A DNA stretch of 64,000 nucleotides. Origin: a virus. Location of the stretch: IMG/VR virus record IMGVR_UViG_3300044843_000488, positions 1-64,000 of that record, one strand, 5' to 3'. This document shows positions 50,619 to 58,950 of this stretch, in pieces. The translations under genes and the position numbers were made by a program. The notes beneath the pieces were generated by a model, which worked only from the letters and a program-made list of their open reading frames with translations, made no database searches and was not told the DNA's origin. Position 1 is the stretch's first letter; every line of letters begins with the position of its first letter.

Positions 50619-52423
50619 GGGTAATCAAAGACAGATGTTTGCAGATGCTCGATATCGCTTTCCTTGATTTGCTGCACTCCAGTGTTCCTGCCAGGAGCGA
50701 AAGTTTGCAGGGCTTTAGAGGCGGAACGCGATGAGTAGAAGCCGAGCAGAAGCGGTCCTACTTCCATTGTGCCGTCTTCCCGCACAAAATGACCGCGATA
50801 AATCTTACGGTCGTTGAATCGATTTCCCACCAATACTACGTTTTCGGCGTCCTTCCTGTGGCCCAGGGTGTCCGTCAAAACACACATTCGATACACCCCA
50901 TTTGACGCATTGGCTTGGAGGGTCAAACCATGCATGTGGATGATCTCTTCAGAGTCGGTGTTGACCTGCTGCTCTTCCGCAGAGGTAGTCTGCTCGGTTT
51001 GCGGGGTGAGCTGTTGCTCCAGCGCTGCTTGTTGACCGACAAAGCCCTGAACCATGGACTCCTGCTCAAGTTCCCGCTTGAGCTGCAGGGCTTGCTCTTC
51101 TTCCTCCAGGAGTACCGTATCCATGCTGTACTCAGTGCCACCGAAACGGGATTGTCGGATCTCCATAGGTGTCAGCACGCCCATGTCGACGTAGAGCTTG
51201 TCTGTGTCGGCGACTTGCTTGCGTAATTCGGATTTGTCCTTATCAGACTCCGAGAAGTAGGGAGGGAAGTAGACGCTCCATTCCTCGGGTACTTGACCCC
51301 TGGTTGGTCCTTGCGGCATGGAGAGAACCAGCTGGAAGAACTGGTTCAAGGGCTTGCGGAGACTGTGGGTCTGGTAGCGCTCCACTGATTGCGCCCAGGA
51401 CTTGTCTTCGTACTTACCAGATTCGGACAATCCTCCAGCAGGTGACTGGCCGAACAGCAGGGTTTTGGGCATGTCCGCTGCTGCTACGAGGTCGTCGAGC
51501 AGCCGGTCAAACAGATCCTGTGCCCCAGAAAGGCTACGGGAAGCAAAACTTACTTCCTCCTCCGTGTCCAGAGCCATGCCGCCGTAGAGCGATCTGGCCA
51601 GCGCATTCGCCTCCATGCGAGCCCGCAACGCAGACTCTTTACCTGCGGTGACTTTGCTCGCTAAGCCCGGGATCTTGTGGACAAACAGGTCCATTTCGTT
51701 GAGCATCGTGGCCATACCGTCTGTTGCACCCCGGTACCGCTTCCACACCTCGTAGAAGGGTTGCAGGTACGACATACCCCAACCCTCATTGATCAGCCGT
51801 TGTCGCCAGGGGAGGAATAGTCCGTCGAAGCGCAGAACCCTTGAGCTGTGGACGAGCAGGTATTGAAGGTCGTTTTCTTGAAAGACGGCTTTGCTAGTTG
51901 AGATCCGGTAGAACTCGGGGTTCCTGTAGTTGAGGTAGTTGTAGTCGTTGGGCGTAATTTCTCGTCTGGAGAGGGGGACGAGGTCTGCAATGCCCCGTAT
52001 AAGCTCAGGCCGTACAGGCTGATCAGGAGCCAGCCCATCATCGAGCACCATAAAGAGTGCAGCCCCTCCGTACAAGCGTTGGAGCTTGAGCGCCTCTTCG
52101 CTGTAGTCAAAGAAATTGAGATCTTCTAGATAGTTCTCAAACGACTTTACTGTCCCTTCGTAGTCTTCTGTCTCTTCGCTGATCTTGATTGTCGGTTGCT
52201 CCGTTACAGCTGCTTCGGCATAAATATCGATTACCCGGCGGCACAGCGGGTCGTAGTACAGCGCCTCCAGTTCCTGCTCAGCCAGCAGCCTTGGGGTACG
52301 GACGGCGTAATACTCGCTCTTATCTTTGGTAGTGCCCAGGCCGGTGATGGCATTGATCAATACGCCGTCGTTCCGGACCTCGGAATCAAGCCTAATATCA
52401 GGAGTTTCAGAAGTTTCCGACAA
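50615..52423 (-). CDS. Portal protein (DUF1073-type)
   Basis: 602 aa. N-terminal VLINAITGLGTTKDKSEYY and RVIDIYAEAAVTEQP match the DUF1073 portal family; the centre contains RLYGGAALFMVLDDG, LRFDGLFLPWRQR and FGQSPAGGLSESGKYEDKSW. The C-terminal ~100 residues after residue ~500 (QTTSAEEQQVNTDSEEIIHM, RFNDRKIYRGHFVREDGTME) are an added domain. It forms the DNA entry vertex; start codon at 52423 with an adequate leader. Confidence 0.88.
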   Translation of the reverse strand: MSETSETPDIRLDSEVRNDGVLINAITGLGTTKDKSEYYAVRTPRLLAEQELEALYYDPLCRRVIDIYAEAAVTEQPTIKISEETEDYEGTVKSFENYLEDLNFFDYSEEALKLQRLYGGAALFMVLDDGLAPDQPVRPELIRGIADLVPLSRREITPNDYNYLNYRNPEFYRISTSKAVFQENDLQYLLVHSSRVLRFDGLFLPWRQRLINEGWGMSYLQPFYEVWKRYRGATDGMATMLNEMDLFVHKIPGLASKVTAGKESALRARMEANALARSLYGGMALDTEEEVSFASRSLSGAQDLFDRLLDDLVAAADMPKTLLFGQSPAGGLSESGKYEDKSWAQSVERYQTHSLRKPLNQFFQLVLSMPQGPTRGQVPEEWSVYFPPYFSESDKDKSELRKQVADTDKLYVDMGVLTPMEIRQSRFGGTEYSMDTVLLEEEEQALQLKRELEQESMVQGFVGQQAALEQQLTPQTEQTTSAEEQQVNTDSEEIIHMHGLTLQANASNGVYRMCVLTDTLGHRKDAENVVLVGNRFNDRKIYRGHFVREDGTMEVGPLLLGFYSSRSASKALQTFAPGRNTGVQQIKESDIEHLQTSVFDYP

Positions 52424-52458
52424 AGTTTCAGCGCAAACTCTTTAACTCCAGCGTAACG

Positions 52459-52689
52459 TCAACCGTTTTCCTGTGCGTCGGTTTTTCCGTACATATAGCC
52501 TGTCACGTAAGCCAAATGGATCCACTTGTACATCAAGTCCTCTCTTGTCTTCAAATCCTCTACGGCGCAGTCACCGTAGAAGTATTCAGACATGAAGGTA
52601 AAAGGTCCGCTGAAACTCTGAAACCACTCCTGGAATGAGATTTGAGAGGCGTCATCCCAGTCCCATTGCTGAGTCGGGATCTTGCTCAC
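52459..52689 (-). CDS. Small hypothetical protein (76 aa)
   Basis: Trp- and aromatic-rich (QQWDWDDASQISFQEWFQSF) with TGYMYGKTDAQ near the end. Overlaps the next upstream gene by 4 bases. One of four small genes between terminase and portal. Unrecognised; perhaps a packaging accessory. Confidence 0.6.
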   Translation of the reverse strand: MSKIPTQQWDWDDASQISFQEWFQSFSGPFTFMSEYFYGDCAVEDLKTREDLMYKWIHLAYVTGYMYGKTDAQENG

Positions 52690-52907
52690 TGTGTTGCTTC
52701 CATCATGAGAACATCCGATGCTTGCCAGAAACCTTCTTCCGCTAGCCAGTTAGCCACGCACTCCAGTACCAGGCGTGCATCGTCTTCGTAGTCAACTCTG
52801 TCATTCCAATCAGCAATGATGTCGGCAATCTGAGTGATGAGAGCCGGGGGATGAATTTCCGTCATTTGTTCTGACCGTATGAGATCTTCAGCATTTTCTG
52901 TATTCAA
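52686..52907 (-). CDS. Small acidic hypothetical protein (73 aa)
   Basis: Contains HPPALITQIADIIADWNDRVDYEDDARLVLEC and ends VLMMEATQ. Helical and acidic. Overlaps its neighbour by 4 bases (ATGA type). Unrecognised. Confidence 0.6.
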   Translation of the reverse strand: MNTENAEDLIRSEQMTEIHPPALITQIADIIADWNDRVDYEDDARLVLECVANWLAEEGFWQASDVLMMEATQ

Positions 52908-52913
52908 TCGTGG

Positions 52914-53126
52914 CTAGGTCGGTGTCAGTCCTTCAGGTAACGCCAGAGTGGTCATGATCGATTCCCATTCGGAGTCGGATACCATCTGGTCGTCAGCTGC
53001 AGCTCCCCACTCATCGAGTTTCTGGAGCCACTGCTGAATTCGTGAGTGATCCATCGTGATGTTCCTGTAGACATAGAGACGGCTCAGGAACTTCCGATAG
53101 GTGTCCGCCCTCTGCTTGTCGTTCAT
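52914..53126 (-). CDS. Small hypothetical protein (70 aa)
   Basis: Helical protein (RADTYRKFLSRLYVYRNITMDHSRIQQWL) with an acidic second half. Six bases after the upstream gene's stop. Unrecognised member of the four-gene cluster between terminase and portal. Confidence 0.6.
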   Translation of the reverse strand: MNDKQRADTYRKFLSRLYVYRNITMDHSRIQQWLQKLDEWGAAADDQMVSDSEWESIMTTLALPEGLTPT

Positions 53127-53371
53127 TGCTCACCCATTTCCGGGGTGCTTTCACCCTCGGCTGGGGTGGTTTTGAAAAGCTTGTCGTGAGCTGCTCGAAA
53201 CCATAGGGCCTGCTGCATGAAGCGGTCCTCCTCTTCCACGAGCACGGCCTTGAGGTCCGTTAGGAACGTCACTATGTTCCCCTCGTCGAGGTACTCCGCT
53301 ACGGCGCCTCGCAACAGCCGCTTGTGATGGCTGTCGTCCTCTGTATTGAAAGCGGGGGTCGAAAATGGCAC
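53123..53371 (-). CDS. Small hypothetical protein (82 aa)
   Basis: Helical (RLLRGAVAEYLDEGNIVTFLTDLKAVLVEEEDRF, AALWFRAAHDKLFK type) with an acidic tail. Start overlaps the terminase stop by one base. Unrecognised. Confidence 0.6.
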   Translation of the reverse strand: MPFSTPAFNTEDDSHHKRLLRGAVAEYLDEGNIVTFLTDLKAVLVEEEDRFMQQALWFRAAHDKLFKTTPAEGESTPEMGEQ

Positions 53372-54786
53372 TAGATCAAGTCCAACCAGTCAGTCGTGGG
53401 CGTTGTAGCAACTGCAGACAGCGCCAGCGCAAGAGCCATGACTGAGTCGTCGTGAGCACCATCGCCTGCACAGCGATCTCCGGTTTCGAGCTGCCGGAAC
53501 ATCAGCATCTCGTGATAAAAGGGCTCTCTTGGAACGACGAGCTCCTCCCGCTCTAGGAAGTAGGTGATGCGGTCGGTATTGCTGATCTTGTTGGGACGGT
53601 TGGTGTTGTAGGGCTCGACCATGTACTTGGCCAGTGCCTTAGAAAGAACCTCAGATACGACAGCACCAACGCCGTTCTTTTCGCAGATCACCTTGTTAGG
53701 GGTGAAGTTCTCTGCCTGCTCGATGATCTGTTGGATGCAGTAGTCGCTGGACTTGTAGCGGGTGCGGAAGATGTTGACGACTCGGTAGGGCGGCTTGGTT
53801 ATATCCAGGACGACAGAGCACCAGAAGTCGTCGCCACCTGCTGCCGGGTCGACGGCCATGATGTAGTCGCGGTTCATCAGACCGCACTCGATAAGCTCCC
53901 CGTGGCATGCCTTCTCCACCAGGAGCGGGGGGAAGATCTGAGCGTCGGAGGCGACGAAGTCCATTTCGTACTCCTGACGCCAAGCCCGGTCTGTCAGCTT
54001 GGCCTTCGCCTTGGTCTTCTCCGCCCACTGAGGGTCGGCGGCGTAGATCGGGATGTCGGAGTAGTGGATGCGGAAGCGGTTCCAGCCGTCTTCCTCTTCG
54101 CCATGCCAAAGGTTGGCGAACATGTTGCCCATGCCATTCGGCGTGGACAGCAGGATGAGCTTGCCCCGGTCGCCCAGGGTGGCCATCGTGGGTTGCGCTG
54201 CGGTGTAGATCTCTTCAGCGCCGTCTAGGAAAGCGGCCTCATCCAGGACAACAACCGAAACGCTTGGGATTCCACGAGCTGCGCGAGGCGTCGCAGGGAG
54301 GAAGTAAATCGTGCCAAGGCCCTTAAACGAGAGCTCACTATTTGATTCTGTCGTGAACTCGATTCCTGAATCAGCAATACTGGCCGCTTGTGCGCGAATC
54401 CTTTTACCCAGCGCACCAGAGTCAGAGGCAGTTTTAGAGAACACAACCGCTGCAAACCCAGGCTCAGTCAGGGCTCGACACAGTAAATAGGAGCACACCG
54501 TTTCCGATGCGCCCACCTGGCGACTTTTTAGGACAATTGTGTACTGACTCTGACAAATGGAGTTGATCAGCTGCTTCTGAATATCGAAGGGCTGGAAGGG
54601 TTTGACGCTACCGGATGTACGAATCCAGGTCAGCGGGGCGAATTGATCCCAGTGATCAGCAGTGGGGAAGCGAGGTTTGAAGCCAACGGCGGTGGAGGTG
54701 AGGCGTTTTTGTTCCTCTTCCTTCTCACGCTGCGCTTGTAATTTCTCTAACCTCTCCAACCGGGTTAAGAGCTTGGCGCTGGGCAT
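53371..54786 (-). CDS. terL: Terminase large subunit
   Basis: 471 aa packaging motor and nuclease. Walker A-type VLKSRQVGASE (residues ~85-95; the deviant SRQ form is typical of this group), Walker B VSVVVLDEAAF (~176-186), coupling motif STPNG (~214-218), and nuclease acidic residues in AVDPAAGGDD (~311-320), an acidic Glu in ICEKNG and Asp in AHDDSVMALAL. Overlaps the small subunit by 62 bases. Confidence 0.95.
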   Translation of the reverse strand: MPSAKLLTRLERLEKLQAQREKEEEQKRLTSTAVGFKPRFPTADHWDQFAPLTWIRTSGSVKPFQPFDIQKQLINSICQSQYTIVLKSRQVGASETVCSYLLCRALTEPGFAAVVFSKTASDSGALGKRIRAQAASIADSGIEFTTESNSELSFKGLGTIYFLPATPRAARGIPSVSVVVLDEAAFLDGAEEIYTAAQPTMATLGDRGKLILLSTPNGMGNMFANLWHGEEEDGWNRFRIHYSDIPIYAADPQWAEKTKAKAKLTDRAWRQEYEMDFVASDAQIFPPLLVEKACHGELIECGLMNRDYIMAVDPAAGGDDFWCSVVLDITKPPYRVVNIFRTRYKSSDYCIQQIIEQAENFTPNKVICEKNGVGAVVSEVLSKALAKYMVEPYNTNRPNKISNTDRITYFLEREELVVPREPFYHEMLMFRQLETGDRCAGDGAHDDSVMALALALSAVATTPTTDWLDLI

Positions 54787-55153
54787 TGGCTTCTAGATGT
54801 TCCAGGCGGCGCTCAATCGTTCTCGCTTCGTATTGCTTATGAGCCGAGTCGATGAGGATCTTGATAGCCTGAACTTTAACGCTCACACTGATTTCCGGAT
54901 CGTCGTTATCGATGATCTCTCGGAGCTTCTGGATCGCCTCGGGCAGAGCTTCTGAGGTGACACCGAAGGTTCGGTGGAAAATTTCTTGCTGGTACTGCCA
55001 GATGGCGTCGTTGAACTCTTCCAGTTGCTTCCACGCGCGGATGCCCTCGGTTGAGCACTTGGCACGCTTCGCTGCCTCCCGCCAGGTTAAGCCAGCTGCT
55101 AGTCCCTGGGCCGCCAGAACCTGGCGCTCATTCAACTCCTTTGGTCTTTCCAT
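54725..55153 (-). CDS. terS: Terminase small subunit
   Basis: 142 aa. N-terminal helix-turn-helix LAAGLTWREAAKRAKCSTEGIRAWKQ (residues ~15-40), then a helical oligomerisation part (FNDAIWQYQQEIFHRTFGV...). Recognises pac DNA and stimulates the large subunit. Its stop lies 62 bases inside the large-subunit start. No second HTH or C-terminal ATPase-binding motif is evident. Confidence 0.8.
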   Translation of the reverse strand: MERPKELNERQVLAAQGLAAGLTWREAAKRAKCSTEGIRAWKQLEEFNDAIWQYQQEIFHRTFGVTSEALPEAIQKLREIIDNDDPEISVSVKVQAIKILIDSAHKQYEARTIERRLEHLEANAQRQALNPVGEVREITSAA

Positions 55154-55343
55154 TGAATTGTTCTGAGAGATTCTGTGCTGCTTCCATCGCCGCCCAACGC
55201 ATTCCCGCTGGCTGGATGACGAAGGCGAGTCGAGCTAGCTCGATTGCGGTCTTAAGGAGTTGCTCATGGCTCATCTTTTCAAGCCCTTTTACCAGATTGG
55301 CGTAACGAAGCTGATCGTTAACACTGGCCTCAATCTTCGTCAT
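55128..55343 (-). CDS. Small hypothetical protein (71 aa)
   Basis: Start at ATG 55343 (overlapping the previous stop by 14 bases); the longer frame is a shadow. MTKIEASVNDQLRYANLVKGLEKMSHEQLLKTAIEL is a helical arrangement. Overlaps terminase small subunit by 26 bases. Possibly a DNA-packaging accessory. Unrecognised. Confidence 0.6.
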   Translation of the reverse strand: MTKIEASVNDQLRYANLVKGLEKMSHEQLLKTAIELARLAFVIQPAGMRWAAMEAAQNLSEQFNGKTKGVE

Positions 55344-55734
55344 CGTCGCTCTCGCTTGCGGAGATGCCCTCATGCTGTTCAGCCAGAGCGGATCCCAGAC
55401 GAGAAATGAGTGTGCGGGCGAAGGGGTAGGCAGCTGCCTCGTTCCCTGCTTTGATCCCCCGCTTGATCATGCGAAATAGTTCTTTGTTTTCTGAGCGGCT
55501 GTGCCTTGACTCTTCAAGGCAGGCTCCCATGATTTCTTCCATCGTGCTGTAGTCAGCACGTGCCGCGACCTTGCGGGTGTAGGCGTATGTCAGAACTGAG
55601 GCCAGGCCCCACTCGTCGTAACTCCGTACTAGATCACCGTCGTCATCGATCTCCTCGAACTGTTTGGCAAGAGGATGAACGTACGCTGAAGGAATCAGCG
55701 CGAGCGGTACAGCACAATCTGTGGTGTATTCCAC
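55330..55734 (-). CDS. Hypothetical acidic protein (134 aa)
   Basis: Contains AVPLALIPSAYVHPLAKQFEEIDDDGDLVRSYDEW, helical and acidic with a DDDED end. Just before the terminase unit; unrecognised. Confidence 0.6.
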   Translation of the reverse strand: MEYTTDCAVPLALIPSAYVHPLAKQFEEIDDDGDLVRSYDEWGLASVLTYAYTRKVAARADYSTMEEIMGACLEESRHSRSENKELFRMIKRGIKAGNEAAAYPFARTLISRLGSALAEQHEGISASESDDDED

Positions 55735-55768
55735 TGGCAGTAGAAGTACCTGCCCTATTCAAGCGTTT

Positions 55769-55933
55769 TTATAGCGCAAATTTTTTCCCGGGAGTACGGC
55801 GGATACGGTACGGCGCGTCTCCACTGATAAATCTGTTGTTTGCTTGCCTGATTTCCTCGTCAGTGATCGACATAATCGTGTACAGATCCCCAGAGGGTTC
55901 TGTGAGCTTGACCATTACTGCGGGAGCGCCCAT
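55769..55933 (-). CDS. Small hypothetical protein (54 aa)
   Basis: ATG at 55933 then GAPAVMVKLTEPSGDLYTIM, SITDEEIRQANNRF and RIRRTPGKKFAL. Beta-strand then helix, basic end. An open frame continues for ~27 codons upstream without a start codon, so a non-AUG start cannot be excluded. Unrecognised. Confidence 0.5.
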   Translation of the reverse strand: MGAPAVMVKLTEPSGDLYTIMSITDEEIRQANNRFISGDAPYRIRRTPGKKFAL

Positions 55934-55995
55934 TCTTCGGCTTTCGGCGATCCCAAAATTAGCCTCAAATGCTGCCTCAAGCCTTAAGACAAAAC

Positions 55996-56187
55996 CTAGT
56001 CTTGCCAGTCATCGTCGTACACCGATACCGAGCTAAATCTCGATTCTTTAGGGGTACGCTTTGGCTGCCTGTGGACTCGTATTATCTCGAATCCCAATAA
56101 ACGACAAATACGCGAAATCCAGCTAAACCGCTTGCCCATGGCGTTTTTCGCTTTTTCCAGTTTTACATCAATGGTGAATCTTTGCAT
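55996..56187 (-). CDS. Small basic hypothetical protein (63 aa)
   Basis: MQRFTIDVKLEKAKNAMGKRFSWISRICRLLGFEIIR plus a polar tail with VSVYDDDWQD. Possibly a short DNA-binding or membrane-associated protein. It starts seven bases after the terminator stem at 56198-56225, so its promoter must overlap that hairpin. Confidence 0.5.
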   Translation of the reverse strand: MQRFTIDVKLEKAKNAMGKRFSWISRICRLLGFEIIRVHRQPKRTPKESRFSSVSVYDDDWQD

Positions 56188-56193
56188 CCATTG

Positions 56194-56225
56194 AAAAAGC
56201 CAGGCTGGGTGGTCCCAACCTGGCT
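56194..56225 (-). terminator. Intrinsic terminator upstream of the structural operon
   Basis: Stem AGCCAGG-TTGGG / CCCA-CCTGGCT pairs almost perfectly (one G-T) across 28 bases; on the minus strand it is followed by TTTTTC. It ends the upstream early unit and lies directly before the first structural gene; on the + strand GGTTTGGTTTTT follows, so it could also work weakly in that direction. Confidence 0.8.
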
Positions 56226-56366
56226 GGTTTGGTTTTTAAAGCTACAGAATCTCTTTTGATTCGTTAGATTGAGTCCGCACCGAAGAACAAGCTCGTCAGG
56301 TGCTTACTACCGGTGGGGGAGTGGAGTTAGAGCTTGTCCACTCCTGAAATGAGGCGGGTCCTCTGA

Positions 56367-56513
56367 TCAAGGATCCACCTCGCCCTCCAGCTGGTACCCC
56401 CACTCCGATGCGAGGGCTTCAGCCTCTTTCATTTTTGCCTGATCTAGCAGCTCTATAACTCTCTCGCTGCACCAAAGCGTGTTTAGGTCAGCGAGAGACA
56501 CAACTGTGTACAT
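56367..56513 (-). CDS. Very small hypothetical protein (48 aa)
   Basis: ATG at 56513 (MYTVVSLADLNTLWCSERVIELL, then DQAKMKEAEALASEWGYQLE). A helical small protein with a coding-like composition. It follows the stop of the gene at 56519 by 5 bases. The stretch 56226-56366 between its stop and the terminator holds no other feature. Confidence 0.5.
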   Translation of the reverse strand: MYTVVSLADLNTLWCSERVIELLDQAKMKEAEALASEWGYQLEGEVDP

Positions 56514-56518
56514 TGCCT

Positions 56519-56719
56519 TCACATTGCCACGTCTACTTTAGTGGTAGCTGTAGTAGTTGTGGGCTCTGTAACGGGTTCGGTGTTCAGCACTTCTAGCCGA
56601 GTGGTTGCCGAAACTATGCCGTCTGCAATTGCGCATCCTGCTTCCAGAATTTCAATTGCACGCGGTTTCAGCGCCTCTAGAAAGAACGAAACAAAAAGTG
56701 CGCGGCGTTTGAGGCTCAT
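56519..56719 (-). CDS. Small hypothetical protein (66 aa)
   Basis: MSLKRRALFVSFFLEALKPRAIEIL... then a low-complexity Thr/Ala-rich tail (TEPTTTTATTKVDVAM). Its start overlaps the preceding stop by 4 bases (ATGA). Unrecognised. Confidence 0.5.
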   Translation of the reverse strand: MSLKRRALFVSFFLEALKPRAIEILEAGCAIADGIVSATTRLEVLNTEPVTEPTTTTATTKVDVAM

Positions 56720-56889
56720 TCTTCCTCCATTTCAAAAACAGTTTCTAGTGCGCGTATGTATCCATCCCAGTAGATCCTGGCGTAATGCTCCTTCTCTTCT
56801 GTGTTTCGGCTGTTCTCTCTCGCATACGAGAGGAGACGGATGAGGGCTGGCCTTGAGACGTCGATTGAGGGTTCTGTGGTGATTGGCAT
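56716..56889 (-). CDS. Very small hypothetical protein (57 aa)
   Basis: ATG at 56889: MPITTEPSIDVSRPALIRLL, SYARENSRNTEEKEHYARI, YWDGYIRALETVFEMEEE. Helical, acidic C-terminus; overlaps the next gene by 4 bases. Coding-like composition and coupling support it. Confidence 0.55.
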   Translation of the reverse strand: MPITTEPSIDVSRPALIRLLSYARENSRNTEEKEHYARIYWDGYIRALETVFEMEEE

Positions 56890-56996
56890 GGTGGTAGTAC
56901 GTGAGAGCCGTCTGAATAGATTTGATTAGCCCAGAAGCGTTGCATTGCCCCAGAGAGCATCCTGAAACTCTTCTTGCGCTGTTGACGTGAGGGCAT
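56745..56996 (-). CDS. Possible small protein overlapping the previous gene (83 aa, uncertain)
   Basis: The first 35 codons (MPSRQQRKKSFRMLSGAMQ, RFWANQIYSDGSHV) occupy the otherwise empty gap 56890-56996 and look coding. The remainder overlaps the 57-aa gene in another frame and looks like a shadow. It might be a short protein or one that ends by frameshifting. Confidence 0.3.
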   Translation of the reverse strand: MPSRQQRKKSFRMLSGAMQRFWANQIYSDGSHVLPPCQSPQNPQSTSQGQPSSVSSRMRERTAETQKRRSITPGSTGMDTYAH

Positions 56997-56998
56997 TT

Positions 56999-57349
56999 TT
57001 AGCTATGAGCTTCTATGAAGCAGTCAATGAAATCATTAACGTCAAAAGGTTTCTCGTGATGCTCGCTATACAAAGCAATTGAGTTCTCCAGTGCATCCTT
57101 AGAGCGCTTCAGCTTCGCTGCCTTTTCCGGGTAGTTATTGTCTAACTCGCATAAGCATGCGGTTAGGTCAGCGAGCATAATCCTTGCGTGATCTGTTGTG
57201 CTTGCGTTTAGCGGAACGATCAGGCTGAGTTTTATTGAACGACACCCTTCTGGATCCATTCCAAACTTGCGCATGAACTGCGCCAGCGGATCGTTGGCTA
57301 TGTCCTCGTCAGCAATGGTCACGAGGCACTCGTGCATTAGTTTTGTCAT
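56999..57349 (-). CDS. Hypothetical protein (116 aa)
   Basis: Start at ATG 57349, directly preceded by the CTCTCTCACC leader motif; the longer frame upstream is not needed. MTKLMHECLVTIADEDIAND then a helix-rich acidic protein (SIALYSEHHEKPFDVNDFID). Unrecognised. Possibly an early regulator or host-takeover protein. Confidence 0.6.
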   Translation of the reverse strand: MTKLMHECLVTIADEDIANDPLAQFMRKFGMDPEGCRSIKLSLIVPLNASTTDHARIMLADLTACLCELDNNYPEKAAKLKRSKDALENSIALYSEHHEKPFDVNDFIDCFIEAHS

Positions 57350-57567
57350 GGTGAGAGAGAGAGAGCTGGTTCGGTGCAAAAAATAAAAATGGTGGCTGGG
57401 CTTACGGCTGAGCTCTTGCATCCGGCCTGGAACGAGCATTACGCGGAATCACCGGATGTCCTCGACGGGACCCATTGGCTTCAGGGAGAGGCTTGCCGCC
57501 ATGTCTGGAAACACAGTGGTCCCCACCACCTGACCCGGGTAGTGGCAAGCATCACCAGGGAGAGCTA

Positions 57568-57587
57568 GGGGAGCATGCAAGCTCCCC
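57568..57587. repeat. Perfect 7-bp inverted repeat after the DUF932 gene
   Basis: GGGGAGC ATGCAA GCTCCCC, about 20 bases downstream (minus strand) of the DUF932 stop; no T-run follows on either strand. Could be a transcript 3' stem. Confidence 0.5.
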
Positions 57588-57607
57588 ATCCACCTGCCAG
57601 CTATCAA

Positions 57608-58747
57608 TCAGACGAGCTCCATGCAAGCCTCACGAGCGCGGCTGATGCGCTCAGCGCCCTGGCCACCCCACAGGGATTCCAGGCGTGTGCGTGCCCTCTC
57701 GATCTCGTCCTTGGACCGACCGGCGTCGTGGGTTTCGAACTGGCTGATGGCCTGGAACATGGCCCAGACGCTGCCGGGTTCAATGCCGAAACCGGTGTTG
57801 CCGCTGTAGTGGGAGCGGATGGTTGCGATCTGGGGCAGGTCTGAGAGCTTTCGCTCCCGCTTCACCTTCGTATCCTTGTCCGTAATAGGACGGGCGAGGA
57901 CGTCTGAATAGGTGCTTTCCAGGATGTGCCGTGCCATCTCCTCGTTCAGCTTCAGGGTGGTGAGGGGCTTTAGGGCTTCCAGGTCGCGGCTGAACTTCTG
58001 CTGCTCAAGATTGATCAGCGCGGGGAGGCTCTTGGCGAACTGCTCGACGCTCTTGGTGTGGCGCATCACCAGACCAGCATCGGCGTGCTGGGCTTTGCGG
58101 GCACCCTTGCCGCTCAGGTAGCGGAGCTGGTTGGCGCAGACCAGGCGGACGTCGCTGAAGAACACGCCAAAGGCGCTGGAGCCGTCGAAGCTGTTGAAGG
58201 CGTGGAGGTACCGGCGGACCTTGTCGCCTTCGGTGACCTCACCCTCGATGTTGCAGGAGGCGGTGACGAAGACCTTGCGCCCGTCGCGGATGCTGACGAT
58301 GTTGTCGATCTCGACGTCCTCGCGGAGGTACTCGAAGAGCTGGATCAGACTGTCGTTCTGGACAGGGGTGTAGCCCTTGCCCATGATGCCCAGCAGCGCT
58401 CCGGTGTCGCAGCGGGTGATGGCGCAGTGGTCCGGAGACTCATCCATCACCCGATCCAGGATGCTATCTGGCGTTGCAAAGAACACTGGGGTCTGAGCGA
58501 CGCGGAAGTCGGCGCCGGCCATCTGGAAGGCTTGGCGGGGGGTGGCGTCTTGAGGCACCACAGTGCCGCCTGCCTGGGCTGCCAGGGGGTTAACGCTGTA
58601 GCCCCGGTCCTGGAAACGACCAGGCTTGAGGAGCTGCTTCTCCCGGGCAAACTCTTGGGAGATGCTGTTGACGAGCTGGGTGCGGAACTGCATGTCCGAC
58701 ATGGACAGAGCTTCGGGGGTGTCGGCGTGAGTGGGGGTGATGGTCAT
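57608..58747 (-). CDS. DUF932 (TIGR03299-type) phage/plasmid protein (379 aa)
   Basis: The middle contains VQNDSLIQLFEYLREDVEID, DNIVSIRDGRKVFVTASCN, YLHAFNSFDGSSAFGVFFSD and RLVCANQLRYLSGKG, the DUF932 pattern. Proteins of this family are found on phages, plasmids and islands; a role in DNA or stress metabolism has been guessed but not shown. GC-rich relative to its neighbours. The leader (58748-58950) carries two CTCTCTCACC motifs and a set of hairpins. Confidence 0.88.
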   Translation of the reverse strand: MTITPTHADTPEALSMSDMQFRTQLVNSISQEFAREKQLLKPGRFQDRGYSVNPLAAQAGGTVVPQDATPRQAFQMAGADFRVAQTPVFFATPDSILDRVMDESPDHCAITRCDTGALLGIMGKGYTPVQNDSLIQLFEYLREDVEIDNIVSIRDGRKVFVTASCNIEGEVTEGDKVRRYLHAFNSFDGSSAFGVFFSDVRLVCANQLRYLSGKGARKAQHADAGLVMRHTKSVEQFAKSLPALINLEQQKFSRDLEALKPLTTLKLNEEMARHILESTYSDVLARPITDKDTKVKRERKLSDLPQIATIRSHYSGNTGFGIEPGSVWAMFQAISQFETHDAGRSKDEIERARTRLESLWGGQGAERISRAREACMELV

Positions 58748-58777
58748 GGTGAGAAAAGGGTTGGTGAGAGAGTCCAG

Positions 58778-58947
58778 GCGGCAGTGGTGCCGCTGTACAA
58801 ATCAGGATACGTGGCCTGTCCAAACAAAACCGGACAGATAAGCGATCCTGATGTGGTTGTGGTATTTTGATCCTGCACCACCCGTCCGCTTCGATGCGGG
58901 TGGATGGTGAGAGAGTCCCGCCCCGGTGTGAGAGCCGGGGCTTTTTT
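58778..58947 (+). ncRNA. Chain of hairpins ending in a terminator (candidate structured RNA)
   Basis: Within 170 bases: GCGGCA/TGCCGC (58778-58793), ATCAGGAT/ATCCTGAT enclosing CTGTCC/GGACAG (58801-58852), CCACCCG/CGGGTGG (58878-58903), then GCCCCGG/CCGGGGC plus T6 (58920-58947). The T-run polarity makes the + strand the likely transcript, opposite to the DUF932 mRNA, whose 5' leader this region also is. The hairpins would equally form in that leader. No promoter is proven. Confidence 0.4.
58920..58947 (+). terminator. Rho-independent terminator on the strand opposite to the genes
   Basis: Perfect 7-bp GC stem GCCCCGG/CCGGGGC, 8-base loop, then C and TTTTTT. No + strand protein gene lies upstream, which implies a + transcript such as an antisense RNA. 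Confidence 0.75.
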
Positions 58948-58950
58948 GTG

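Noticed and set aside
58058-58870. 270-codon + frame opposite DUF932
   Set aside because: Val/Asp/Glu-rich mirror of a GC-rich gene; no family signature.
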